From the NCBI RefSeq assembly GCF_031932625.1, contig NZ_JAVSCK010000001.1, positions 1,175,824-1,239,823 of the forward strand: a stretch of 64,000 bases of DNA, given 5' to 3'. The position numbers and the translations under genes are program-made. The notes beneath the pieces are model-generated. The model was not told the origin of the DNA, made no database searches, and saw only the letters and a program-made list of their open reading frames with translations. Origin of the DNA: Hwangdonia seohaensis. GTDB lineage: Bacteria; Bacteroidota; Bacteroidia; Flavobacteriales; Flavobacteriaceae. Positions 26,298 to 35,296 of the stretch are shown here, one piece after another (the stretch's first letter is position 1; each line of letters opens with the position of its first letter).

Positions 26298-26326
26298 TTT
26301 TTATTTCCGCGAAGGCGGAAATCTTA
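26298..26326. repeat. Palindromic repeat TTTCCGC...GCGGAAA
   Basis: TTTCCGCGAAGGCGGAAATCTTAA is a single hairpin related to the repeats at 24993 and 52603. It sits just upstream of the TrmH-like gene's start. Confidence 0.55.
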
Positions 26327-26521
26327 ATTTTATTTATTCGCCATGAAAGCACGGATATTTTCTTAAACCCATACAAATCTTTTCAAGTCAATCATTCGTG
26401 TATTCGCAGCGACCTAAAAGTTAGTATTTTGTTAATAATTGTAGATAACTTCTAGCGTTTCGGCTTAAAAAAACATCAATAATTAATTACATTAGCAAAC
26501 TTACTTAAAAACAAAATTCCG

Positions 26522-29134
26522 TTGGCAAAAAAATCAAAAAAAGAAACACCGTTAATGAAACAGTACAACGCCATTAAGGCCAAGTATCCTGATGCTTTGT
26601 TGTTGTTTCGTGTTGGCGATTTTTATGAAACCTTTGGAAGTGATGCCGTAAAAACGGCGGGTATTTTAGGTATTATTTTAACCAAACGCGGTGCAGGTAG
26701 CGAAAGCGAAATTGAGTTGGCCGGTTTTCCGCACCACTCGTTAAACACGTATTTGCCTAAGTTGGTAAAAGCGGGCGAGCGGGTTGCTATTTGCGATCAG
26801 CTTGAAGACCCAAAGCAAACCAAAACCATTGTAAAACGTGGTGTTACCGAATTGGTTACGCCTGGTGTGGCTTTAAACGATGAGGTCTTAATATCGAAAT
26901 CCAACAACTTTTTATGTTCGGTGTATTTTGAAAAAAAATATATTGGCATTTCGTTTTTGGATATTTCAACAGGCGAATTTTTAACCTCGCAAGGCAATGC
27001 GGAATATATCGATAAGTTACTTCAAAATTTCAGCCCGAGCGAAGTGTTGGTGTCCAAACAAAAGCGCACTCTTTTTAACGACACCTTTGGCGACGATTTT
27101 CATACCTTTTATTTAGAGGATTGGGTCTATCAAACCGATTATGCCTACGAAACCCTAACCAAACATTTCAACACAAAAACGCTTAAAGGCTTCGGTATTG
27201 AAGATTTGTACGAAGGCATTATTGCATCAGGTTCTATTTTGCATTATTTGGGCGAAACGCAACATAATAAATTGCAGCACATTACTTCAATTTCTAGAAT
27301 AGCGGAAGATGATTATGTGTGGATGGACAAATTCACCATCCGGAATTTAGAGCTTTATCACTCTACAAATAACAATGCCGTAACGCTATTAAATGTGATT
27401 GATAAAACCATTTCGCCCATGGGCGGCAGGTTGTTAAAACGCTGGTTGGCATTGCCTTTGAAACATGTTGAAAAAATAAAACAGCGACACGAAGTGGTTA
27501 GTTTTTTGACCAAAGACAAATCAACGCTTCAAAAAATTCAGAATCACATCAAGCATATTGGCGATTTAGAACGTTTAATTTCTAAGGTGGCCACAGAAAA
27601 AGTAAATCCGCGCGAGGTTATTCAGCTTAAAAATTCTTTAGAAGCTATTGTGCCCATAAAGGCGTTGGCTTCAAATTGTGATAACGAATCGCTTAAAATT
27701 ATTGGCGATAAATTACAAGGTTGCGATGTGCTTCGTGAGAAAATAAAGGAAACTTTAAATGAAGAAGCACCCGTTAATGTTTTAAAAGGAAATAGTATTG
27801 CTGTTGGATTTTCTTCGGAATTGGACGAGTTAAGGGCGTTGTCAAAATCCGGAAAAAATTATTTGGATGCTATGTTGGAGCGCGAGAGTGAGCGCACGGG
27901 CATTACATCGCTTAAAATAGCCTCGAATAACGTGTTCGGGTATTATATTGAAGTCCGTAACACGCACAAAGATAAAGTGCCGGAAGAGTGGATACGAAAG
28001 CAGACTTTGGTTAATGCCGAACGGTATATAACCGAAGAGCTTAAAGAGTACGAAGCCAAAATTTTAGGTGCTGAAGAACGCATTTTAGCCATTGAGCAGC
28101 AGTTGTTTTCAGAATTGGTAATTTGGTTAAATCAGTATATAAAACCCGTACAGCAAAATGCTTATTTAATTGGGCAAATAGACTGTTTATGTGGGTTTTC
28201 GCAATTGGCAAAAGAGAATAAATACAGTTATCCCACTATTGACGATTCGTTTGATTTGGATATAAAGGATGGGAGGCATCCCGTTATCGAAAAGCAATTG
28301 CCCATTGGCGAAAACTATATTGCAAACAATGTGTTTTTAGATAGAACAACACAGCAAATCATTATGATTACTGGACCTAATATGTCTGGTAAATCGGCTA
28401 TTTTACGTCAAACCGCACTCATTGTTTTATTGGCGCAAATAGGAAGTTTCGTGCCGGCCAAAACCGCTCGAATTGGATTGGTGGATAAAATTTTCACAAG
28501 GGTTGGTGCCAGCGATAATATCTCGATGGGAGAATCTACGTTTATGGTAGAAATGAACGAAACGGCTTCAATATTGAATAATATTTCCGACAGAAGTTTG
28601 GTGCTTTTAGATGAAATTGGAAGAGGTACAAGTACCTATGACGGTATTTCGATTGCTTGGGCAATTAGTGAGTATTTACACGAGCATCCTGCAAAACCCA
28701 AGACCCTGTTTGCCACACATTATCACGAGTTAAATGAAATGAGCGAGACTTTTTCGCGCATAAAAAACTTTAATGTGTCTGTAAAAGAATTAAAAGACAA
28801 TGTGCTTTTTTTACGAAAATTGGTTGAAGGTGGAAGCGCGCACAGTTTTGGTATTCACGTTGCAAAAATGGCGGGCATGCCACAGCAGGTTTTGCATCGT
28901 GCGAACAAAATATTAAAAAAACTAGAGCAATCGCACTCAAGTGAAGAACTCACCGATAAAGTAAAATCGTTAAACGACGAGATGCAGTTAAGCTTCTTTA
29001 ATTTAGACGATCCGTTGTTGGAGAATATAAAAGAAGAAATTTTACACATTGATATTGATACACTTACACCTGTTGAAGCGCTTATGAAATTGAACGAAAT
29101 TAAGCGGATGTTGGTGAAGAAAAAACAAGCGTAA
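26522..29134 (+). CDS. mutS: DNA mismatch repair protein MutS
   Basis: MutS recognises mismatches and starts methyl-independent repair. The mismatch-binding motif LLFRVGDFYETFGSDA (Phe-x-Glu) is near residues 28-43. The Walker A GPNMSGKS is at 618-625, Walker B is LVLLDEIGRGTSTYDG, and ATHYHEL is present. The 870-residue length is normal. There is no ATG near the start; TTG at 26522 gives MAKKSKKETPLMKQY, which matches the family. The C-terminal dimerisation helix-turn-helix is present. Confidence 0.97.
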   Translation: MAKKSKKETPLMKQYNAIKAKYPDALLLFRVGDFYETFGSDAVKTAGILGIILTKRGAGSESEIELAGFPHHSLNTYLPKLVKAGERVAICDQLEDPKQTKTIVKRGVTELVTPGVALNDEVLISKSNNFLCSVYFEKKYIGISFLDISTGEFLTSQGNAEYIDKLLQNFSPSEVLVSKQKRTLFNDTFGDDFHTFYLEDWVYQTDYAYETLTKHFNTKTLKGFGIEDLYEGIIASGSILHYLGETQHNKLQHITSISRIAEDDYVWMDKFTIRNLELYHSTNNNAVTLLNVIDKTISPMGGRLLKRWLALPLKHVEKIKQRHEVVSFLTKDKSTLQKIQNHIKHIGDLERLISKVATEKVNPREVIQLKNSLEAIVPIKALASNCDNESLKIIGDKLQGCDVLREKIKETLNEEAPVNVLKGNSIAVGFSSELDELRALSKSGKNYLDAMLERESERTGITSLKIASNNVFGYYIEVRNTHKDKVPEEWIRKQTLVNAERYITEELKEYEAKILGAEERILAIEQQLFSELVIWLNQYIKPVQQNAYLIGQIDCLCGFSQLAKENKYSYPTIDDSFDLDIKDGRHPVIEKQLPIGENYIANNVFLDRTTQQIIMITGPNMSGKSAILRQTALIVLLAQIGSFVPAKTARIGLVDKIFTRVGASDNISMGESTFMVEMNETASILNNISDRSLVLLDEIGRGTSTYDGISIAWAISEYLHEHPAKPKTLFATHYHELNEMSETFSRIKNFNVSVKELKDNVLFLRKLVEGGSAHSFGIHVAKMAGMPQQVLHRANKILKKLEQSHSSEELTDKVKSLNDEMQLSFFNLDDPLLENIKEEILHIDIDTLTPVEALMKLNEIKRMLVKKKQA

Positions 29135-29163
29135 AAATAATTTTATAATTTCTCTAAAAAGGC

Positions 29164-29193
29164 TTTGGAATTCCTAGAAATATTTTAAATTTG
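29164..29193 (+). promoter_or_regulatory. Promoter of the tRNA-Gly/tRNA-Leu operon
   Basis: TTTG at 29164-29167 and TAAATTTG at 29186-29193 are 18 nt apart, fitting the Bacteroidetes consensus. The predicted start lies about 40 nt before tRNA-Gly. Confidence 0.7.
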
Positions 29194-29232
29194 CATCCGC
29201 AATAGCGATATTGCTCGTTAATTATAATTACT

Positions 29233-29304
29233 GCGAAAGTAGCTCAGGGGTAGAGCATCACCTTGCCAAGGTGGGGGTCGCGGGTTCAAATCCCGTCTTT
29301 CGCT
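29233..29304 (+). tRNA. tRNA-Gly (anticodon GCC)
   Basis: The acceptor stem GCGAAAG (29233-29239) pairs with CTTTCGC (29297-29303), with discriminator T. The anticodon loop TTGCCAA gives GCC. The T arm contains GGTTCAAATCC. CCA is not encoded. Confidence 0.97.
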
Positions 29305-29334
29305 CTGAAAACTTTATTAAAACATACCAAAGTT

Positions 29335-29418
29335 GCTGAAGTGGTGGAATTGGTAGACACGTTGGACTTAAAATCCAATGTCCATTAGGACGTACGGGTT
29401 CAAGTCCCGTCTTCAGTA
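29335..29418 (+). tRNA. tRNA-Leu (anticodon TAA)
   Basis: The acceptor stem GCTGAAG pairs with CTTCAGT (one G-T pair), discriminator A. The anticodon loop CTTAAAA gives TAA. A long variable arm (TGTCCATTAGGACGT) marks the class II tRNA. It is 30 nt after tRNA-Gly and in the same transcript. CCA is not encoded. Confidence 0.97.
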
Positions 29419-29427
29419 CTCAGAAGA

Positions 29428-29470
29428 ACCGTAAACGATTGCTATTCAATTGTTTGCGGTTTTCTTTTTT
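29428..29470 (+). terminator. Terminator of the tRNA operon
   Basis: ACCGTAAACGATTG pairs with CAATTGTTTGCGGT through a 5-nt loop and is followed by a T-rich tract. The stem includes G-T pairs. Confidence 0.8.
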
Positions 29471-29713
29471 TAATTAGGCAACATTTAGCCAACCTCGTCA
29501 ATAAAAGTGTTTTTTAGAGTTTTAGCTTTCCTAGGACAATCATTATTTTGCTTTTGAAAAATTGGTAGAAATCACTAAAAATCAATTTTTGATTTTTTTA
29601 AGTAATATTATCAATTACAGTAATGCCGTTGTCACATTCAAATCCTATAGCATCATAGGGCAGTGTTATTATTGTATTATATTTATGGCGATAATCAAGA
29701 AAAGCAAATTATT

Positions 29714-29920
29714 ATGTTAAAAAAGACAATTATTAAAGGTAAAATTAGTGAGACAACAACTTTTGAGAAAACAATAGAGGTTTTTTCTCCAAGTGGCAAA
29801 AGTATTTGTACTAAAATAGGTAGTAAACGTGTAAATCTAACTCTAGAGGCGGCAGAAATGCTAGCAAATCAATTATTGTCAGATGTGGAATTTTTAAGAA
29901 GTAAAAGTTCAAAGGGTTAA
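29714..29920 (+). CDS. Small hypothetical protein
   Basis: A 68-residue protein starting MLKKTIIKGKISETTTFEK and ending with a Ser/Lys-rich tail. I do not recognise a family. A longer frame begins upstream at 29663, but the ATG at 29714 follows an AT-rich leader and is more plausible. It lies in a sparse stretch after the tRNA operon, next to a gene remnant. The gene itself is not certain. Confidence 0.45.
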   Translation: MLKKTIIKGKISETTTFEKTIEVFSPSGKSICTKIGSKRVNLTLEAAEMLANQLLSDVEFLRSKSSKG

Positions 29921-29939
29921 AACCTTGATAAATACTTGT

Positions 29940-30078
29940 CAAGATAATAACCGCACTTAAAGTTTTTTATTTCGGTTTCCAATTGATTTCTAAGGATATT
30001 ATAACCAACAAGGATTATAAAAAACTAGAGCAAGATTTAAAAAATGCTTTGGCTATTATTAAAGCAGTGAGGAAATGA
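29940..30078 (+). pseudogene. Fragment of a degraded coding sequence
   Basis: An open frame without a start codon encodes KVFYFGFQLISKDI and then NKDYKKLEQDLKNALAII before TGA at 30076-30078. The helical, Lys/Glu-rich pattern looks like the C-terminal end of a larger protein. I cannot name the family. Its position after the tRNA genes is compatible with debris from an integration event. Confidence 0.35.
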
Positions 30079-30162
30079 ATACGGAAAAGTAAGAAAGCTG
30101 TGTACACAACAAAAAGCCGTCAACTTGTTTTGAAAGTCACAATATATTTAACTTTTAAGCAT

Positions 30163-30192
30163 AAAAAAACCACCTAAAAGGTGGTTCTTTAA
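30163..30192 (-). terminator. Terminator of the acidic lipoprotein gene
   Basis: AACCACCT (30168-30175) pairs with AGGTGGTT (30179-30186) and is followed on the minus strand by a T-run. It lies 15 nt after the lipoprotein stop. Confidence 0.8.
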
Positions 30193-30206
30193 ACTTTAGA
30201 CGTTTT

Positions 30207-30509
30207 TTAATTTCCGCCGGTAGCTTCTTTTACTTTTTGTGTTGCACTTTCAGCAGCCTTGTCTACAGCTTCGCCAGCAGCGTCTGCAGCCTCATCTATT
30301 GCTTCACCAGCATCATCACCGGCTTCTTCTATAGCATCACCTGCATCATCAACAGCGTCTTCAATGGCATCAGCAGCTTCTTCTACAGCTTCTTCTGTAG
30401 CTTCTACAGCCTCTTCTATTGAATCTTCAGCCTTTTTGGTGTCTCTACAAGATGTAAATGATAAGCCTAATACTAGCAATAAAGCAGTGCTCAAAAATAA
30501 TTTTTTCAT
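30207..30509 (-). CDS. Acidic Ala/Glu/Asp-repeat lipoprotein
   Basis: A 100-residue lipoprotein with the lipobox LSFTSC (Cys21) after a hydrophobic signal. The mature part is a low-complexity run of Glu-Ala and Asp-Ala heptad-like units (EEAVEATEEAVEEAADAIED, then DDAGDAIEEAGDDAGEAID, then AADAAGEAVDKAAE). It is highly acidic and likely helical. Similar Ala/Asp/Glu-rich lipoproteins occur in other flavobacteria, with no known function. Its own terminator follows. Confidence 0.8.
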   Translation of the reverse strand: MKKLFLSTALLLVLGLSFTSCRDTKKAEDSIEEAVEATEEAVEEAADAIEDAVDDAGDAIEEAGDDAGEAIDEAADAAGEAVDKAAESATQKVKEATGGN

Positions 30510-30620
30510 TGGTTTTTGTTTTAGTGTTAATTTTTAAAATCTAGATTACGAATTTAATAACTTATTGTTAAAACCTATTAAGATTGTGTTAATTTTTTAA
30601 CATTTGATATTAAAATCATT

Positions 30621-31883
30621 CTATATACGCAGATAATCGAGGATTTGGATGACAGCGCCTTTGTTTTTTTTAATGTATTCTAAATTCTTACTACCCGAAT
30701 CCAATCTTTTGACCTCGTTTTTAACAAGTTCATTTAATACGGTATTGAATTCTTTTTGATTGGAAATAGAAAACATCCCGCCAATATCAATCATAGATTT
30801 AGCCTCAGGAAATTTAACGTGATTATTCCCAATAATAATAGGAACACCAAAAACCGCAGGCTCTAAAGTGTTGTGCAAGCCCGTGTTTCCCATGGCGCCA
30901 CCAACGTAAGCTATATCGGCGTAATAGTATATTTTAGTTAATAAACCTATGGTGTCAATAATAAACACCTGTGCTTGCGAGAAGTCCTTTTCATTTTTTT
31001 CGCTAAATAAAACGGTTTCGGTATGTAATTTTTCTTTTAAGTTTTTTATTTGGGCATTATTAATATTATGAGGCGCCAATATAAATTTTACCCCCTTTGC
31101 GGTTTCATTATTAATGTAATCTACAAATAAATTTTCGTCCGGTAACCAAGTGCTTCCAGCTACAACGCATAAGTTGTTGTCCTTAAAATCTTCGATAAAA
31201 TCTAACTGATTGTTTTGGTTTAATTGACTGTAAACACGATCGAAACGGGTGTCGCCAGAAACGGTAACACGATTGTAGTTTATGGACTCCAACAATGTTT
31301 TTGAAGCTCTGTTTTGAGTAAAAATATGTTCGAAAGTAAATAAAGCATCCCGCAGTGTTTTGCCGTAAAATTTAAAAAACGATTGATTTTCCCTAAATGC
31401 GGCCGAAATTAAAATAGTGGATAATTGCCGTTGTTTTAATTCATTTAAAAAATTGGGCCAAATATCATATTTAACAAAAATGGTAAGTTCGGGGTTTACC
31501 ATATTTAAAAAGGATTTGGCATTCTTTTTTGTGTCTATTGGCAGATAAACAACCACATCGGCAATGGGTGAATTTTTACGAATTTGGTACCCTGAAGGCG
31601 AAAAAAAAGTGAGCACGATTTTATGTGTTTTGTAATGCTCGCGTAAGGCTTTAAAAACAGGAAGACCTTGTTCGTATTCGCCCAAAGAGGCACAATGGAA
31701 CCAAAGCGTTTTGTCGGTTTTGTTAAGGTTGTTTTTTAAAGTATTAAAGGTTTCAGAGCGTCCTTTAACGCCTAAGGCAATTTTTTTGTTAAATGGCGCA
31801 ACACATTTTAAGCCTAATTGGGCCAGATAAATTCCTAAATTATAAATTAAACTCAATTTTATTTCTTTAATGCTAAAATACAT
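30621..31883 (-). CDS. waaA: 3-deoxy-D-manno-octulosonic acid transferase
   Basis: WaaA (KdtA) adds Kdo to lipid A precursors at the inner membrane, an essential step in LPS core synthesis. An N-terminal membrane-associated helix is followed by the conserved LWFHCASLGEYEQGLPV with Glu69 (general base). The donor-binding domain carries AGSTWLPDENL, YYADIAYVGGAMGNTGLHNTLEP (pieces: YVGGAMGNTGLHN) and GNNHVKFPEA. The 420-residue length is normal. The following DegT/GalE pair is on the opposite strand. Confidence 0.95.
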   Translation of the reverse strand: MYFSIKEIKLSLIYNLGIYLAQLGLKCVAPFNKKIALGVKGRSETFNTLKNNLNKTDKTLWFHCASLGEYEQGLPVFKALREHYKTHKIVLTFFSPSGYQIRKNSPIADVVVYLPIDTKKNAKSFLNMVNPELTIFVKYDIWPNFLNELKQRQLSTILISAAFRENQSFFKFYGKTLRDALFTFEHIFTQNRASKTLLESINYNRVTVSGDTRFDRVYSQLNQNNQLDFIEDFKDNNLCVVAGSTWLPDENLFVDYINNETAKGVKFILAPHNINNAQIKNLKEKLHTETVLFSEKNEKDFSQAQVFIIDTIGLLTKIYYYADIAYVGGAMGNTGLHNTLEPAVFGVPIIIGNNHVKFPEAKSMIDIGGMFSISNQKEFNTVLNELVKNEVKRLDSGSKNLEYIKKNKGAVIQILDYLRI

Positions 31884-32015
31884 TTCTTTAAAATAAATAC
31901 GTTGGTTAACGCTTATGAATTTTGTAATTTCGCTACATTAAAGCTGTTAAAAGCGTATTCATTAAAATAATGTTCATCTGTTTTCTTAGCATAAATGAAC
32001 CATAAAAATTTTTAG

Positions 32016-33149
32016 ATGAAGAAAATTCAAATGGTAGACCTTAAAGGTCAGTACAGTCAAATAAAAGATGTTGTAAACCCAGCAATTCAGGAGGTTATTG
32101 ACACCGCCTCATTTATAAACGGGTATAAAGTTCATGAGTTTCAAAAGAATTTAGAGCAGTATCTCAATGTAAAACATGTTATTCCCTGTGCCAATGGTAC
32201 CGATGCGTTGCAAATTACCATGATGGGATTAGGCTTAAAGCCAGGTGATGAGGTTATTACGGCCGACTTTACTTTTGCAGCGACTGTAGAGGTTATCGCC
32301 TTGCTAAATTTAACCCCGGTTTTAGTAGATGTTAATCCGGATGATTTCAATATAAATATTGAAGCCATTAAAAAAGCCATCACACCAAAAACAAAGGCCA
32401 TAGTTCCTGTGCATTTGTTTGGGCAGTGTGCTGATATGGAAGCTATCATGGACATTGCAAAAACACATAATTTATTTGTTATTGAAGATAATGCGCAAGC
32501 CATTGGCGCGACATATACCTATAAAGACGGTACAAAAGCCAAAGCCGGAACTATTGCCCACGTGGGCTCTACGTCGTTTTTTCCATCAAAAAACCTAGGT
32601 TGTTATGGCGATGGTGGTGCCATTTTTACAAACGATGATGATTTAGCGCACACGATTAGAGGTATTGTAAATCACGGGATGTACGAGCGTTACCATCACG
32701 ATGTTGTTGGAGTGAATTCCAGATTAGATAGTATTCAAGCGGCTGTTTTAGATGCAAAATTACCGTATTTAGATGATTATTGCGATAGACGAAGAGAGGC
32801 CGCCAACAAATACGATGCGGCATTTAAAAATATAAATAACGTTGAAATTCCTTTTAGAACGGGGAGTGATGATAATCACGTGTTCCATCAATACACCTTA
32901 AAGGTAAAAGGTGTAGATAGAGATGCTTTGGTAAAGCACTTAAACGCACACGACATACCGTGTGGAGTGTATTATCCAATTCCGCTTCACAGGCAAAAGG
33001 CTTATGCTGATACGCGTTATAACGAAGCAGATTTTACTGTTACCAATCAATTGGTTAAAGATGTTATTTCGTTACCCATGCACACGGAATTGGATGACGA
33101 ACAAATCGAATATATCACATCAACTCTTATAAATTTTATAAATGGATAA
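32016..33149 (+). CDS. DegT/DnrJ/EryC1/StrS family PLP-dependent sugar aminotransferase
   Basis: A 377-residue enzyme that transfers an amino group to a nucleotide-bound keto sugar for LPS or glycan synthesis. The PLP-binding Lys192 lies in STSFFPSKNLGCYGDGGA, and Asp158 in VIEDNAQAIGA contacts the PLP ring nitrogen. It resembles WecE/PglE-like members. The galE gene overlaps its stop by 8 nt (ATGGATAA), so the two are translationally coupled and likely serve one sugar pathway. Confidence 0.92.
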   Translation: MKKIQMVDLKGQYSQIKDVVNPAIQEVIDTASFINGYKVHEFQKNLEQYLNVKHVIPCANGTDALQITMMGLGLKPGDEVITADFTFAATVEVIALLNLTPVLVDVNPDDFNINIEAIKKAITPKTKAIVPVHLFGQCADMEAIMDIAKTHNLFVIEDNAQAIGATYTYKDGTKAKAGTIAHVGSTSFFPSKNLGCYGDGGAIFTNDDDLAHTIRGIVNHGMYERYHHDVVGVNSRLDSIQAAVLDAKLPYLDDYCDRRREAANKYDAAFKNINNVEIPFRTGSDDNHVFHQYTLKVKGVDRDALVKHLNAHDIPCGVYYPIPLHRQKAYADTRYNEADFTVTNQLVKDVISLPMHTELDDEQIEYITSTLINFING

Positions 33150-34164
33150 AATATTAGTTACAGGCGGTTTAGGTTTTATTGGCTCGCATACGGTTGTAGA
33201 ATTACAAAACGAAGGCTACGAGGTTGTTATTATTGATGATTTGTCGAATTCTTCTGAAAATGTTTTAGATGGTATTTCCGCTATTACGGGAAAAACTCCA
33301 ATTTTTGAAAAACTGGATTTAAAGGATAGACCGAAAGTAGAACACTTCTTTGCAAAGCATAACGACATAAAAGGGGTGATTCATTTTGCGGCAAGTAAAG
33401 CGGTTGGCGAAAGTGTGCAAGAACCATTGTTGTATTACGAAAACAACATTTCTACGCTGGTGTATATTTTAAAAGAGTTGAAAAAATTACCGTCGGCGTC
33501 ATTTATTTTCAGTTCTTCTTGTACGGTTTACGGTCAAGCCGATGAATTGCCAATAACCGAAAATGCGCCAGTAAAACAAGCGGAATCGCCATACGGTAAC
33601 ACCAAACAAATAGGAGAGGAAATTATAAGCGATACCTGTAAAGTAACCCCAAGCTTAAAAGCGATTGCATTACGCTATTTTAATCCGGTTGGTTCGCACG
33701 AATCGGCAAAAATAGGGGAATTGCCCATAGGCGTACCACAAAATTTGGTGCCATTTATTACCCAAACAGCTATTGGTATTCGCGAGCAGTTATCCGTTTT
33801 TGGTGACGATTATCCAACGCCAGACGGGACGTGTATTCGCGATTACATTCATGTAGTAGATTTAGCCAAAGCACATGTTGTGGCGCTTAATCGCTTATTG
33901 CAAAATAAAAACAAAGCGAATTACGAAACCTTTAATTTAGGAACCGGAAAAGGCAGCTCTGTTTTGGAAGTTGTTAAAGCCTTCGAAAAAGTTTCGGGAG
34001 AAAAGCTAAATTATAAAATTGTTGGCAGACGAGAAGGCGATATTATTTCGGCCTATGCCGATACCACCAAGGCTAATAACCAGTTAGGTTGGAAAACAGA
34101 ATTAACCCTTGATGATGCCATGCGATCTGCTTGGAAATGGGAGCAAAAAGTTAGAAAGGGTTAA
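33142..34164 (+). CDS. galE: UDP-glucose 4-epimerase
   Basis: GalE interconverts UDP-glucose and UDP-galactose with bound NAD. The Rossmann motif GGLGFIGSHT is at residues 8-17, and the catalytic Ser/Tyr/Lys are at SSSCTVYG (around 124-131), Tyr151 and Lys155 (SPYGNTK). The C-terminal GTCIRDYIHVVDLA and YADTTKA blocks are typical. Its 340-residue length is normal. Its TAA stop shares the TTAA palindrome with the stop of the convergent kinase gene. Confidence 0.94.
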   Translation: MDKILVTGGLGFIGSHTVVELQNEGYEVVIIDDLSNSSENVLDGISAITGKTPIFEKLDLKDRPKVEHFFAKHNDIKGVIHFAASKAVGESVQEPLLYYENNISTLVYILKELKKLPSASFIFSSSCTVYGQADELPITENAPVKQAESPYGNTKQIGEEIISDTCKVTPSLKAIALRYFNPVGSHESAKIGELPIGVPQNLVPFITQTAIGIREQLSVFGDDYPTPDGTCIRDYIHVVDLAKAHVVALNRLLQNKNKANYETFNLGTGKGSSVLEVVKAFEKVSGEKLNYKIVGRREGDIISAYADTTKANNQLGWKTELTLDDAMRSAWKWEQKVRKG

Positions 34165-35276
34165 AATTCTTTTTCAATTTTAGATATCGATAATTTTATA
34201 GGGAAGCTTACCTTGGTAACCACTTTACCAGATTCGTTATAAATTTTGAACTTATAATTGTTGCCATATAAGGAGGCCAATCGTTCTTTAATGTTTTTAA
34301 GTCCCGTACCTTTTTTTAGCAAAGCGGGAAGTTTCTCTTTTAACGCTTTTCCATCATTTTGAACTTTAACAATAAGCTTTTCGTTTTTTTTATAAATATC
34401 GATTATAATTTCCAATGAAATAAATTCCGTGCCGTAACCGTGTTTGGTGGAATTCTCGACAATGGGCTGAATGAGCATGTTGGGCACCAAAACATTTTCC
34501 AAACCCGCTTCGATATTGAGATGAATATTAAGTTGGTCCGAAAAGCGCGTTTTTTTAATGTGGATGTATTTTTTAAGTATTTTCAGTTCTTCTTGCAGTT
34601 CAATTAAATTCTCATCTTTTTTATCCAATACATTTCTTAAAAGATCACTTAAATCGACAACCATGGTTTTAGACTTTTCAATATTTATATCCATTAAGGA
34701 ATGAATCCCGTTTAACGTGTTGAATAGAAAATGCGGATGCATTTGAGATTGAAGAAATTTTAAATGCGATTTTGAAAGTTGCTCTTGAAGCTTTATGGTT
34801 TGTATTTTGCTTTCTTCAACTTTTTTCAAATAGTAATACATATAGATTAGCGCCACTAAGGATATGTAGATTAAAAAATGTAAATCCACCAGTCTTATAA
34901 AAGTTATACAAAGCTCTTCAAAAGAAAAGTTAACTTCATCCGAAGGGTTTCTGAGCATATCAATGCACCACGAAATACCAATGGTAAATGCGCCTATAAA
35001 AAACGAAAAAAATAGATGTATAAAAGCAATTAAAATGAGCTTTGTTTTTTTACTCATTAAATACTTTGTGGTAATGGCTATAAAAACCATAAAGATTATA
35101 ATTAGGCACCAGTCTAAAACATTGTTAAAAACAAATTCTCCCCAATCTGTTTTTCTTTTGATTAAGATTCGTAAATAGGCGTTTTTTGAAGAATAAATAA
35201 TAACAAATAGCAAATAGACAAACGATAGAATGGCTATAAGTTTAAAGTCTAAATACTTTTTTAATTTTTTTATCAT
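34161..35276 (-). CDS. LytS-type sensor histidine kinase
   Basis: A 371-residue membrane kinase with four N-terminal membrane helices (about 12-30, 52-72, 80-102, 127-150). They are followed by a linker coiled coil and a His_kinase domain: QSQMHPHFLFNTLNGI with phosphoacceptor His182 region and the N-box PIVENSTKHG at 271-280. The G-box GTGLKNIKERL is near the C-terminus. The response regulator gene is 20 bp upstream on the same strand, so the two form a two-component system. The stimulus is unknown. Confidence 0.9.
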   Translation of the reverse strand: MIKKLKKYLDFKLIAILSFVYLLFVIIYSSKNAYLRILIKRKTDWGEFVFNNVLDWCLIIIFMVFIAITTKYLMSKKTKLILIAFIHLFFSFFIGAFTIGISWCIDMLRNPSDEVNFSFEELCITFIRLVDLHFLIYISLVALIYMYYYLKKVEESKIQTIKLQEQLSKSHLKFLQSQMHPHFLFNTLNGIHSLMDINIEKSKTMVVDLSDLLRNVLDKKDENLIELQEELKILKKYIHIKKTRFSDQLNIHLNIEAGLENVLVPNMLIQPIVENSTKHGYGTEFISLEIIIDIYKKNEKLIVKVQNDGKALKEKLPALLKKGTGLKNIKERLASLYGNNYKFKIYNESGKVVTKVSFPIKLSISKIEKEF

Positions 35277-35296
35277 AAAGAATGTTCTCGAATTAA

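Noticed and set aside
30259..30537. Plus-strand Ala/Ser-rich open frame
   Set aside because: It is the antisense of the Ala/Glu/Asp repeat lipoprotein; low-complexity repeats stay open in several frames. The minus-strand gene has a signal peptide, lipobox and terminator.
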